Below, piece after piece: positions 47,692 to 55,998 of a stretch of 64,000 nucleotides of DNA. The notes beneath the pieces are model-generated. The model was not told the DNA's origin. It made no database searches and was given only the letters and a program-made list of their open reading frames with translations. Every line of letters begins with the position of its first letter. Within the stretch, counting starts at the first letter, position 1. The stretch lies in contig NZ_BMHH01000016.1 of the NCBI RefSeq assembly GCF_014640615.1, positions 47,794 to 111,793 of the forward strand, read 5' to 3'. Made by a program: the position numbers and the translations under genes. The stretch is from Paramesorhizobium endophyticum (GTDB lineage Bacteria; Pseudomonadota; Alphaproteobacteria; Rhizobiales; Rhizobiaceae).

Positions 47692-48651
47692 ATGTCTTTT
47701 ACCTCACTCGAGATGTGCGCCGGGGCTGGTGGTCAGGCACGAGGCCTTGAACTTGCGGGCTTCGACCACGCAGGCCTTGTAGAAATCGATCGTGACTGCT
47801 GTGCAACCCTCCGGCTAAACCGCAAGGAATGGACCGTACACGAGGAAGACCTGTCTCTGTTCGATGGTCGCGGCTACAAGGGGATTGACCTCCTAGCTGG
47901 CGGTTTACCGTGCCCGCCGTTCTCGGTCGCTGGGAAGCAACTTGGCGACAAGGACGAACGGAATCTGTTTCCCGCTGCCATCCGTCTCGTTGACGAGACG
48001 CGCCCCAAGGCGATCATGATTGAGAATGTTCGCGGCTTCCTCTCCGCCGTGTTCGAAGACTACCGCGGCTTTATCAAGGGTGAACTCAAGAAGCTTGGAT
48101 ACGAAGCCCACTGGCGTCTGTTTAATGCTTCGGACTACGGCGTGCCGCAGCTTCGCCCCCGAGTAATCATCGTCGCCCTGCGCGACGACATCAAAGATAA
48201 CTTTGAATGGCCGGCTCCGTCTCCTGTCGACGCGCCTACGGTCGGCGAGACGCTGGTTGACTTGATGGCCGCCAATGGTTGGAAAGGTGCGAAGGCATGG
48301 GCGAACCGTGCCAATGACGTCGCCCCAACTTTGGTCGGCGGCTCGAAAAAACACGGCGGCCCAGATCTGGGGCCGACGCGCGCGAGAATGGCATGGGCCA
48401 CCCTTGGTGTTAATGGGAAGACTATCGCTGACGAGGCTCCTGGACCTGATTTCGTTGGCATGCCCCGCCTTACAGTCCGCATGGCGGCGAGAATCCAAGG
48501 CTTCGATGATGCATGGCAGTTTCACGGTCGAAAAACGGCAGCTTATCGCCAGGTCGGAAACGCCTTTCCGCCACCTGTCGCTAAAGCTGTCGCTTCGAAA
48601 CTCCGAGAGGCGATTGAGATCAGAACCGTTTACCAAGCATTCGCGGTTTAG
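47692..48651 (+). CDS. DNA (cytosine-5)-methyltransferase
   Basis: 319 residues from ATG 47692: SLEMCAGAGGQARGLELAGF (motif I), LPCPPFSVAGK (motif IV, catalytic Cys near residue 74), IENVRGF (motif VI), RPRVIIVALR (motif VIII) and QVGNAFPPPVA (motif X). A target-recognition region lies between VIII and IX. The presence of vsr and a NaeI-like endonuclease suggests a type II modification enzyme, possibly for GCCGGC-type sites; the target is inferred. Confidence 0.93.
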   Translation: MSFTSLEMCAGAGGQARGLELAGFDHAGLVEIDRDCCATLRLNRKEWTVHEEDLSLFDGRGYKGIDLLAGGLPCPPFSVAGKQLGDKDERNLFPAAIRLVDETRPKAIMIENVRGFLSAVFEDYRGFIKGELKKLGYEAHWRLFNASDYGVPQLRPRVIIVALRDDIKDNFEWPAPSPVDAPTVGETLVDLMAANGWKGAKAWANRANDVAPTLVGGSKKHGGPDLGPTRARMAWATLGVNGKTIADEAPGPDFVGMPRLTVRMAARIQGFDDAWQFHGRKTAAYRQVGNAFPPPVAKAVASKLREAIEIRTVYQAFAV

Positions 48652-48742
48652 CGAGCAAAACTGACATGTCTTTTTGTCGAGACACGGAAGGCATTCTATG
48701 CTGCGTTTGTCGAGGGTAGAGTACTCATCGATAGCGGGAATA

Positions 48743-49870
48743 TCAGGTGTCGATGATTTCCTCCTCACCTTGACCCTGATCAGGAAAGGGGGCTGCTTCC
48801 GGCAGGTACGCCTCGGTTTCCAGAAAGCGCCGTAGTACTGCAATGCGCCTCGTTCGGTTATATCGCTTTTGGACGCCTTCAGTCGTCAAACGTCGATATT
48901 CCGCGGCAGCCAGTTCAACAGGCGTGTCGTAAACTTTGTCAGACTCCACGGCGAAGTACGCATCAACAAACGCCTTGAACCGTAGATGCACATCTTGACT
49001 AGCGACGTGCTTCTGCATCTGATCGCAGACGATCATGAGGGAATATAGGTGAACTTTGGAGCGAAGAAATTTTTTCAGTTCCTCGTCAACGCCGACAACG
49101 TCAAGTGCTGCTTTAGCAAGCGCCACAACGGCCTTCTCGTCCTCAACCCGTTCGATATAGGTTTCGTTATATGCATCATAGATTCTGTTTATGTTGGATT
49201 GGCTAAGTTCTTCGCTAACGCCGCGACGAAGATAGATCAGTATACTGCTTACAAACTGTATGTCTCGCATGCGCCGAATTTCGGGTTCGGCAAACAGTTT
49301 GTTTTCAAGCCAGAGAGGATCGTCCGCAATCGTCTCTGCTGCTTCCAAGAACTGTCCGCTAAATTCCGCATGCCTTAGTTCCTGCGGGTTTAGCGTCATG
49401 TTCGTGCTATTGAGACGCAAGAACATCTTGGTGATCTCAGATCGCGGAACTGCAGAAGAGATGAATTTAATGTGGAACTTGTATTTCCAGATTATCGCCT
49501 TTTGCTCAGGAGTTAATTCAAAAAACTTCTTGTCTGCAAAAGATGCATCCTGATAGTCTTTGTTCAAAGACGTCCTTCTCAACTTATATTCATTGTTAAT
49601 AAATCCGACGACCGAACGAATACGTTGCTGTCCGTCTATGATGCTATATTTTGAATCTCCTGTATCCGGATCGGTGTCCGTTTGCCACAGATAAATTTCA
49701 GGTATTGGGAAGCCGGCCAGCATCGTTTCAATGAGGCGGATGCGGTGTTTAGGAAGCCAAACAAACTGCCGTTGAAACGAGTCGTCCACGAAAAGGAGCT
49801 TCCTTTCGAAATGGTCCTTGATCCATTTCACGTCTCGGCCTTCGTAACTGGTGTGGTCGGCGATATTCAA
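48743..49870 (-). CDS. DUF262 domain protein
   Basis: 375 residues, probably starting at TTG 49870. The DUF262 signature is intact: DDSFQRQFVWLPKHRIRLIETMLAGFPIP, IIDGQQRIRSV (DGQQR near residues 79-83), and FLRLNSTNMTLNPQELRHAEFSGQFLE. No DUF1524 HNH module follows, so it resembles the GmrS half of GmrSD, a modification-dependent enzyme, without the GmrD half. The C-terminus is acidic (PDQGQGEEEIIDT). The TTGA overlap with the upstream gene suggests translational coupling. Confidence 0.88.
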   Translation of the reverse strand: MNIADHTSYEGRDVKWIKDHFERKLLFVDDSFQRQFVWLPKHRIRLIETMLAGFPIPEIYLWQTDTDPDTGDSKYSIIDGQQRIRSVVGFINNEYKLRRTSLNKDYQDASFADKKFFELTPEQKAIIWKYKFHIKFISSAVPRSEITKMFLRLNSTNMTLNPQELRHAEFSGQFLEAAETIADDPLWLENKLFAEPEIRRMRDIQFVSSILIYLRRGVSEELSQSNINRIYDAYNETYIERVEDEKAVVALAKAALDVVGVDEELKKFLRSKVHLYSLMIVCDQMQKHVASQDVHLRFKAFVDAYFAVESDKVYDTPVELAAAEYRRLTTEGVQKRYNRTRRIAVLRRFLETEAYLPEAAPFPDQGQGEEEIIDT

Positions 49871-50472
49871 GCGATTGCTCCCCGTTCTAAGTCTGACTTG
49901 ATTTTCTGAATACCATGAATGTGGTAAAGTTCGACCGCTTCCCAGTTTTGATAAATGCGGAAATTTATTTCCGAGAATAAGTAAAACTTCTTTTCCAAAT
50001 CCCTACGTAATGGACCCAGTCGCTTTTCTATATCGCGAAGTTCCTGGCTTGTTTGGGGAAGTTGCTTAAAGCTCACGAATTGGCGAAAAACATCTCGCCT
50101 CACACTCGTATCTTTAAACTCGACATCAAAATAGTGAAGCCGAACATAAACATTCCACAATGAATGGAATTGAGAAGGTGACACAATAACAACGTCAATG
50201 TCAGACGAGGTATTATAGAGCCTAAAATTATTATTTGGGTTTAGGCTGTAGCCAGTCTTTCCGGATCCGATGAGGCAAACGTTATGCCTCGATACTTCGA
50301 AGTGAGAAGCGATCTTCTCCCTGAATCTATCGTACATTCGGGAGGCCATGGCTTCATCCTGATCGCGGCTAAAAACGTATGCCCGATTGCTAAATATCAC
50401 ATCTTGATAAAAATCAGCCGCTGCCGAAGTCCGCAGTTGGTCGCGGAATTCTTCTTTCGAAATCCAACCCAT
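49867..50472 (-). CDS. Nucleotidyltransferase-fold protein, partner of the DUF262 protein
   Basis: 201 residues with a polymerase-beta-type signature: CLIGSGKTGYSLNP (Gly69-Ser70), and SSDIDVVIVS with Asp91 and Asp93 as likely metal ligands. The rest is helical, with no further domain recognised. Such folds occur in CD-NTases, MNT antitoxins and tRNA-modifying enzymes; the short length argues against a full CD-NTase. It is the upstream gene of a two-gene operon with the DUF262 gene and overlaps it by 4 bp. Both lie inside a restriction-modification locus. Confidence 0.72.
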   Translation of the reverse strand: MGWISKEEFRDQLRTSAAADFYQDVIFSNRAYVFSRDQDEAMASRMYDRFREKIASHFEVSRHNVCLIGSGKTGYSLNPNNNFRLYNTSSDIDVVIVSPSQFHSLWNVYVRLHYFDVEFKDTSVRRDVFRQFVSFKQLPQTSQELRDIEKRLGPLRRDLEKKFYLFSEINFRIYQNWEAVELYHIHGIQKIKSDLERGAIA

Positions 50473-50610
50473 TTACACCCTCAGGCCACCTCCGCACCTG
50501 ACTAGCTGCTTCATCTAAAAGGTGCAACGGTCATCTCTCCAGCTTGCCGATCTTGATTGATGCCCCCAAAGTTAACCATGTGCTAACCATGCCACGTAAT
50601 AGTCGGCGGC

Positions 50611-51483
50611 ATGTCCCACAGACCGCTCGATTCGTCACATCCCGATTACGCCACGCTCGCGCCGCTAGTGGAAGCCATCCTTGCTCAAGCCGGTGGATTT
50701 GACAGCTTTGCCGAGAACGTGCCTCCCCTTCTCCGCAGGGCTATTGACGAAGTCATCGACGCTCCGCGAACCGATCGATTCACCATCGACCAGACGGAGA
50801 AGACCGAAAAGACCTATCTCGGCACCAAGATCGAAATTTTTCTGAGACGCTTCCTTAAATTGTCGAAGGGCAAGACGCTCGACCTCATCGTCAACGGAGT
50901 GGAAGTCGACATCAAGAACACAACCAAAACAGACTGGATGGTTCCTCGTGAAAGTTTGGGCCGGCCCGCGATGGTCATCAGGACCAACGAGAAGAAGGCA
51001 CTATGCGATGTCGGACTCGTAGTGTTCCATAAACACTACCTTGGACTCGGCGAAAACCAAGATAAGAAGGGCCGACTTACTGCCGCTAACCGTGTAAATA
51101 TCTGGTGGATTCTCAATGAGTTTCCTTATCCTCCGAATTTTTGGGAAGTTTTGCCAAAAAAACAACGCGAAGAAATTATCAATGCCGGGAGTGCAAATTC
51201 GATGGTTGCGAAACTCTTTGAGATCATGCAACGAGTTCCGATATCCAGGACACAGATCGAAGTGCTTGCTAAGCAGCACGATTACATGCGGCGTCTACGT
51301 AAGGGCGGTGGCGCTCGAGACATTCTCACCAAAAAGGGAATAGCAGTGTTGTCCGGCATCTACGACAAGAAGCTGATCAACGCGCTGGGCCTTGGTCCAG
51401 CAACCGGTGAAGAGTTTATATCGGTAACCGCCAAAGATGCTGCCGAAGCCGCGTTGCTTCGAGCGGCGGGGCACATCGACTGA
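50611..51483 (+). CDS. NaeI-family type II restriction endonuclease
   Basis: 290 residues. The active-site region reads EKTYLGTKIEIFL, LDLIVNGVEVDIKNT and so on, giving Glu75, Asp91, Asp100 and Lys102. These are spaced exactly as the NaeI catalytic residues Glu70, Asp86, Asp95 and Lys97 (family knowledge), shifted by five. The C-terminal part should be the second, effector DNA-binding domain of NaeI-type enzymes. Combined with the upstream cytosine methyltransferase it forms a type II system, probably of the GCCGGC class. Confidence 0.88.
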   Translation: MSHRPLDSSHPDYATLAPLVEAILAQAGGFDSFAENVPPLLRRAIDEVIDAPRTDRFTIDQTEKTEKTYLGTKIEIFLRRFLKLSKGKTLDLIVNGVEVDIKNTTKTDWMVPRESLGRPAMVIRTNEKKALCDVGLVVFHKHYLGLGENQDKKGRLTAANRVNIWWILNEFPYPPNFWEVLPKKQREEIINAGSANSMVAKLFEIMQRVPISRTQIEVLAKQHDYMRRLRKGGGARDILTKKGIAVLSGIYDKKLINALGLGPATGEEFISVTAKDAAEAALLRAAGHID

Positions 51484-51507
51484 TGCGGCGCTCCCAATCA
51501 CCGCCGA

Positions 51508-51615
51508 AAGCTTACAGCCATTACATGCAAGGCCACCTTCTCGCAAGCGAGAGCGAGGCATATCGCGGCTACAAAACCCGCGCCCGAAATTGCGAAATTT
51601 CCAAGGTTGACGATC
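51508..51615 (+). pseudogene. 3' end remnant of a DUF6538-type integrase gene
   Basis: Translated in two frames, the region gives YMQGHLLASESEAYRGYK and then EIAKFPRLT, matching the ends MQGHVPASEGEAYGGYK and EIAKFPRFE of the integrase at 45436-47013. The identity is partial, so it derives from a related but different integrase gene. It lies just after the NaeI-like gene. Confidence 0.8.
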
Positions 51616-51659
51616 GTTGCGCTCTATCGGCACCCGCGAAAACCATCCCCGTTTCCCAC

Positions 51660-51711
51660 AGCCGGCGGGGGCTCTACGGCGCTATTTGATTTGCGCGAGC
51701 CCCCGTCGGCT
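51660..51711. terminator. Strong GC-rich hairpin after the integrase remnant
   Basis: AGCCGGCGGGGGCTC (51660-51674) pairs with GAGCCCCCGTCGGCT (51697-51711), one mismatch, with a 22-nt centre. No T-run follows. It could be a terminator-like barrier or a recombination-related structure. Confidence 0.5.
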
Positions 51712-51829
51712 GCTTCGCTTCGCTCCGTCCCTGCGGGATAGAAAACGGTCGCCGTCGCCGCTTGACCATTGCGCGCTTTCAACCGACCATTGAAAGCGGT
51801 ATCCGAAAATCACAGCACGGCCAAACAAC

Positions 51830-53200
51830 GTGAGCGACAATCCAGAAAAGTTCAACGCACTCAGAAAGGCAGCATATTCCTACGTCAACGAGCACGGCAA
51901 GGACGCCGAAGGCTTGCGCCGAACGTGCGAAGAATTCATGCGCCGCTGGTGCGAAACACGCGGCCTGACTGGAACGCGCGAACAGGATGACCGCGCTCTT
52001 ATAGATTCCGTTGTCCGCTGGACGATGAACCGATACAACCGGCCGCGCTACCGGCCGAAGCGCAGCCGCGAGGAACGCGCAGCGACCTTCCTGATTGCGC
52101 CGGGGTTGCTAGAGATGTCTGGCGAGCATTTCGGAAGAGCATCGATACGGAATGCCGCCCGTCTCTCTGACCAGTCGAAAAGTACAGTCGCCAGGCACTT
52201 GATAAGGCAGGGCATCGCGCCCAGAAGGGATGCGAAAATCCGCAAGCTCCCAAAGACCGGCCAGCAACTTGTCCGGATATTGGACGCGACGTTTGACCGC
52301 CGCGGCGATGGCATTCTTCAACTGGATCGACTCGCCGCAGCCGTCTGGGATGGCGAGGAGCCTCGACACGTCCCAGTGACGACGCAGGCGTCGAGACGGA
52401 GGAAACTCGCAACGCTGCTTGTGGACGTTTCCAAGGCCGGCGTGGGATACAGTATCGCCGTCATGGACGACGTATGCGGCATCCTCCGGGGACGCCGCTT
52501 CCAGTCCCCGAAGGATACGGCGACGTGGATCGCAGAAAAAAAAATGATTGGCCGTTACCCTGCCATTCAGCACCCCGATCCCGTTACCGAGCCGGCACAG
52601 GATTATTTCTGGGCCGATCCCGTCGTTATCGACGTCATGCGCATCATCGACATGGGCGTGACGGGGCACTTCTATCCCGTCGAGAAACTGAACGCGATTT
52701 TCCGTTTCGAACGCCTGCTGATCGACATGACGCCCGTCTGGCCCTGGGTCGAGCGGGCTTACCACTCGTTCGCCGGTGACGACATGGCTGAAAACCTGTC
52801 AAATCTAGCTGACAAGATCACCGATCCTGGTATCCGCAAGGCGACCAGACGCCTTGCGCAAATCCTTCATGAACTGAAAACTTTCATGGGCGCGTTCCCG
52901 GTTTGCTACGACGCATTTCAGACGGTTGATTTTGTGCTGGGCGTCATGGACAAGACCGCCGAGGCCTCGCCCGAGAGCTTCGCTAGGCTGGCTTACATCC
53001 GCGACTGGTTCGAAGCCTTCGAAGTCGAAGACGATTACCTCAACGTCCGGGAGCATCTGTCCAAGATGCTGGAATTCGAGAAGGCAGGAACATGGCAAGC
53101 GCCAAATGCCGAAACATTGGCGCAATATCAACCGGTTGCGAATATGGAGGTAGGCGCAGGCGAAACCAGACAAAACGAATCAAAATTTGAGATTTTATAG
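51830..53200 (+). CDS. Hypothetical protein with possible HTH segment
   Basis: 456 residues, probably starting at GTG 51830. Residues 104-135 (ASIRNAARLSDQSKSTVARHLIRQGI) look like a helix-turn-helix. The remainder is helical with no recognised enzyme motif. It is the first gene of a run of plasmid-like genes that ends in the mobilisation module, so a role in replication or regulation of the element is possible; this is inferred from position only. Confidence 0.65.
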   Translation: MSDNPEKFNALRKAAYSYVNEHGKDAEGLRRTCEEFMRRWCETRGLTGTREQDDRALIDSVVRWTMNRYNRPRYRPKRSREERAATFLIAPGLLEMSGEHFGRASIRNAARLSDQSKSTVARHLIRQGIAPRRDAKIRKLPKTGQQLVRILDATFDRRGDGILQLDRLAAAVWDGEEPRHVPVTTQASRRRKLATLLVDVSKAGVGYSIAVMDDVCGILRGRRFQSPKDTATWIAEKKMIGRYPAIQHPDPVTEPAQDYFWADPVVIDVMRIIDMGVTGHFYPVEKLNAIFRFERLLIDMTPVWPWVERAYHSFAGDDMAENLSNLADKITDPGIRKATRRLAQILHELKTFMGAFPVCYDAFQTVDFVLGVMDKTAEASPESFARLAYIRDWFEAFEVEDDYLNVREHLSKMLEFEKAGTWQAPNAETLAQYQPVANMEVGAGETRQNESKFEIL

Positions 53201-53853
53201 GAATATCAGTTAGATATGAAATAATGTCCCGTTTTCTTTATATAATAAGGGAATCTCTTGGATAGGGGCTTCTCTAGCCCCGCCGGATAAATGGAATGCC
53301 GATCCGGGGACAGTCGATCCCGATTCCCGCCGTAGCCGGCGGCGCGATGCTGAACCTCCTACGGCTGCCCTTTTTAACCGGTCTCGACATGCGCGAATTC
53401 CCGCGTCATCCCCGTCACCGGGGAGCGCCGTGCTTGCCGCTCCGATGCGCTCTTCTTCGCCACAGACGCGATTCCCGCCGGAATGGCCCCACGGGACCAT
53501 TTTGAGAAAAGGGTGCTGTGCGGCCACGTATAGAGCCTCATACAACACTAATATACGTTCGGATGGATCAGACTACCCATGAATCCATTTCCCCACCCTC
53601 ACCTTCAAGCCTACCGCCGTACTCACTCCGTCAACGGCTTCGCCGTCCTTCACTTCGTTGCGGCCCTTCGGGTGACTTCCGTTGCGTGCGGCGGTCGGTT
53701 GAAGGCATCGAACAGGGAACATGCCGATCAATTCGGAGTCTTCAATTATTTTCCCGCCCGACCGCAACTTTGCCGCGTTATTCCCTGGGCTCCATCACCT
53801 GAAAATGCTATAAAACCAACAGTTAAAAACACCGAAAACCGAAAGGAAATCAA
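53201..53853. other. Gene-free stretch
   Basis: No convincing gene is seen. It contains short AT-rich segments (TTTATATAATAAGGG near 53240) that could be promoters, but no clear consensus pair. Confidence 0.4.
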
Positions 53854-54027
53854 ATGCTTCTTCTTCGCGGGATGACCTTCCCCATCGCCCTTTTTACGCT
53901 CGCCGCGGCCTTCGTAATCGTCAACAAAGCGCCCAGCGGACTGCTTGAGGTTGTAAGCATTTTGCTCTGGGCGATCCTCGGAATTACGCTTCTTGTCCGT
54001 TTTTTTCGGAAAATCCTCGGAAGATAA
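53854..54027 (+). CDS. Small two-helix membrane protein
   Basis: 57 residues: MLLLRGMTFPIALFTLAAAF and then a second hydrophobic helix EVVSILLWAILGITLLVRFF, ending FRKILGR. GAAAGG lies 8 nt before the ATG. Function unknown; it resembles the small membrane proteins often found on conjugative and mobilisable elements. Confidence 0.6.
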   Translation: MLLLRGMTFPIALFTLAAAFVIVNKAPSGLLEVVSILLWAILGITLLVRFFRKILGR

Positions 54028-54248
54028 AAAATATTTGGCCGAAAACAGAAATTTATTCCGCCATCCGCCCGTCGGAGTCTTTCATTACGGTCTAATTCAA
54101 GACTCCATTACATTCGCACTAAGCAATCTTTAGAATCTAATTCTACCAAATTAATTAAAGACACCGATTTTTGTTGACGAAACACTGCACATTAGCATAT
54201 TTTTCTCACCTTCACGACGAAGGTTACAACAAAGAGGACGATATATAT

Positions 54249-54581
54249 ATGAGCAATACTACAATCAACTGGTATCAACCGTGGTACTACGGCAATGCCT
54301 CCCAAGCCTGGGACGCCGCAGAAGTCGCGATCGAGACCGAGACGCCCAACACGATCACGACGCTCACTCTCTGGCCGTTCGTCGGCCTCGTTCCAGGTCC
54401 AGATGCCGAGCGCTGGATTTGCTCGCTGGACATCGGAGCCGGCGACGGGCGCACCGTCCGGCCGTTCCTCCCGCCGTTCTTCGCCAGTTCCTACGACGAG
54501 GCGATTGAAGCCATTGAAATGACTGTCAACAACATTGCGCGCGGCGCAAGAACAGCCCATAAAAAAATTGCACATATGTGA
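54249..54581 (+). CDS. Hypothetical protein
   Basis: 110 residues from ATG 54249, preceded by GAGGACG. The N-terminus reads MSNTTINWYQPWYYGNASQAWDAAEVAIETETPNTITTLT and is rich in Trp, Tyr and Thr. No domain is recognised. Confidence 0.5.
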   Translation: MSNTTINWYQPWYYGNASQAWDAAEVAIETETPNTITTLTLWPFVGLVPGPDAERWICSLDIGAGDGRTVRPFLPPFFASSYDEAIEAIEMTVNNIARGARTAHKKIAHM

Positions 54582-54671
54582 TTTTATGGCTTGACGCCGA
54601 CGAGAATCGCTCTGACCATCAATGTAAGGATGTACTTGTTTACATCGTTACATGAAAGGAAATCCCCAAAA

Positions 54672-54857
54672 ATGCCAACCGATACAATCAATAACCTGCG
54701 AGAGCGGGAACAGCGAAGCCATGCCGCAAGGCTTACTATCAGTCTGCCGCGCGATACTCACGCGGCACTCAAAATCCATGCCGCACAACGTCAAACAACC
54801 ATCCGCGAGATCGTCACCGACCTCGTACACAAAGAAATCGAACAGGAGAATGCATGA
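54672..54857 (+). CDS. Ribbon-helix-helix DNA-binding protein (CopG/Arc-like)
   Basis: 61 residues: MPTDTINNLREREQRSHAARLTISLPRDTHAALKIHAAQRQTTIREIVTDLVHKEIEQENA. The short beta strand (ARLTISL) followed by two helices is the RHH fold. It probably regulates a plasmid function or acts as an antitoxin-like repressor. Its stop overlaps the start of the next gene (ATGA), so the two are coupled. Confidence 0.75.
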   Translation: MPTDTINNLREREQRSHAARLTISLPRDTHAALKIHAAQRQTTIREIVTDLVHKEIEQENA

Positions 54858-55318
54858 TGAAGATCGGAAAACACGGAATCAAGATTGACGATCTCGAACA
54901 GGTCGAAGCGGTTCTTGCCGAGGTGAACGGGCCTCGCGCGAGCAAATGGGTTGCTGATTTCCTGACTGTCACTGGCATTTCAGCAAAGGCCGACAAAAAG
55001 CTTGATGCGGCTGGCCTTTCTGCAAGCGCCCGCATTGGTGCAGTTGTAGAATTCTACGGACACGTGCCGGACACGAAAGCATACAAATACGCAGTCAAGA
55101 CAACCCACTTCAAGTTAAGGTTGTTCAAGGACGGTTGGCGGCTCGCGCACGCCGAGGAGGCCTACCGACATCCAACTTCAAGTCGCAACTGGCGGGTATT
55201 GCTGACAGATCTGCAAATTTACCTGGTCGCGAAGATCGCGCTTGAAGGCTTCCATGGGATTCAAGGCGGAGCGAATCGCATTCCGAACGCGCTCGAATCC
55301 CTCCAAGTAGCAGCGTGA
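54854..55318 (+). CDS. Hypothetical protein coupled to an RHH regulator
   Basis: 154 residues, MMKIGKHGIKIDDLEQVEAVLAEVNGPRASKWVADFL and so on, with no recognised domain. The ATGATGA start overlaps the stop of the RHH gene. A toxin-antitoxin or partition-type pair is possible, but the protein shows no known toxin motif. Confidence 0.6.
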   Translation: MMKIGKHGIKIDDLEQVEAVLAEVNGPRASKWVADFLTVTGISAKADKKLDAAGLSASARIGAVVEFYGHVPDTKAYKYAVKTTHFKLRLFKDGWRLAHAEEAYRHPTSSRNWRVLLTDLQIYLVAKIALEGFHGIQGGANRIPNALESLQVAA

Positions 55319-55331
55319 GGGGCGGACTCAA

Positions 55332-55574
55332 TTGACAAAATTCACCGCAATTCCAAGGGAAAAATTTCCCTTGGACTATTCAAAATACAACCGAATGTGC
55401 ACCGAGATTCAGGCGTCAGCGCGCGGCTTTGCTGAGCTCGGGACCGCCGACAGCGCCGCGGTCGCCCGCGAACTCCAAGAAGTCCATGCGCGGCTTGCAC
55501 GCGCATGGGAGATGATTCAGCGGATCGAAGACAGTGAATTTGTGAATGCGAAAAACGAACGAAAGGAAGCATGA
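55332..55574 (+). CDS. Hypothetical protein
   Basis: 80 residues from TTG 55332. The sequence is helical with a heptad-like pattern (ARGFAELGTADSAAVARELQEVHARLARAWEMIQ), which may form a coiled coil. GGGGCGG lies upstream. Nothing more can be said. Confidence 0.4.
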   Translation: MTKFTAIPREKFPLDYSKYNRMCTEIQASARGFAELGTADSAAVARELQEVHARLARAWEMIQRIEDSEFVNAKNERKEA

Positions 55575-55575
55575 A

Positions 55576-55853
55576 ATGGAAGTAACAGTACAAAAAAAGA
55601 AGGTTTGACGATCGCTCAGGCGTTTCCGGATGCGATTGTTGCTAAGAATCTAGTCGAAGCTGGAGTACACTCCCTTGGCCATCACTTTTTCTTCGCCGAA
55701 GAGGAAGCATACTACAGCGTGTACTGCTTTCAGAGTCGTGATCCCGCGGAACAAGTCCTGATGGCTTACAGTGAGGAATGGCTGCCGCCCACGAATAGGA
55801 AGAAAGAAAACTGGCGTCCTCGCAGCGTTTTACCTCGAGACGGCGTCATCTGA
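55576..55853 (+). CDS. Hypothetical protein needing a -1 frameshift
   Basis: ATG 55576 (after AAGGAAG) begins MEVTVQKKKV and stops after ten codons. If the ribosome slips by -1 on A_AAA_AAG at 55593-55599, the frame continues as MEVTVQKKEGLTIAQAFPDAIVAKNLVEAGVH and runs to 55853, about 92 residues. The longer frame has a folded-protein look (HSLGHHFFFAEEEAYYSVYCFQSRDPAEQ). It may be a real programmed shift, a frameshifted remnant, or a sequencing error in the A7 run. Function unknown. Confidence 0.5.
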
Positions 55854-55998
55854 CAGCGACAACCTAGCTAGAATCCATTAGACGATGGACAATCAGCCGA
55901 ATTGCGACAGTTAGCGGGTGCATGCTGATATGTCTTAAGACATACAATGTCAGCGAACTGCTATCACACTGACGTAGTGGTATAATATTGGAGGTTCC

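Noticed and set aside
53518..53875. Overlapping frames in the gap before the small membrane protein gene
   Set aside because: They have weak starts and disagree with one another in frame; only 53854-54027 has a good start context and protein-like sequence.
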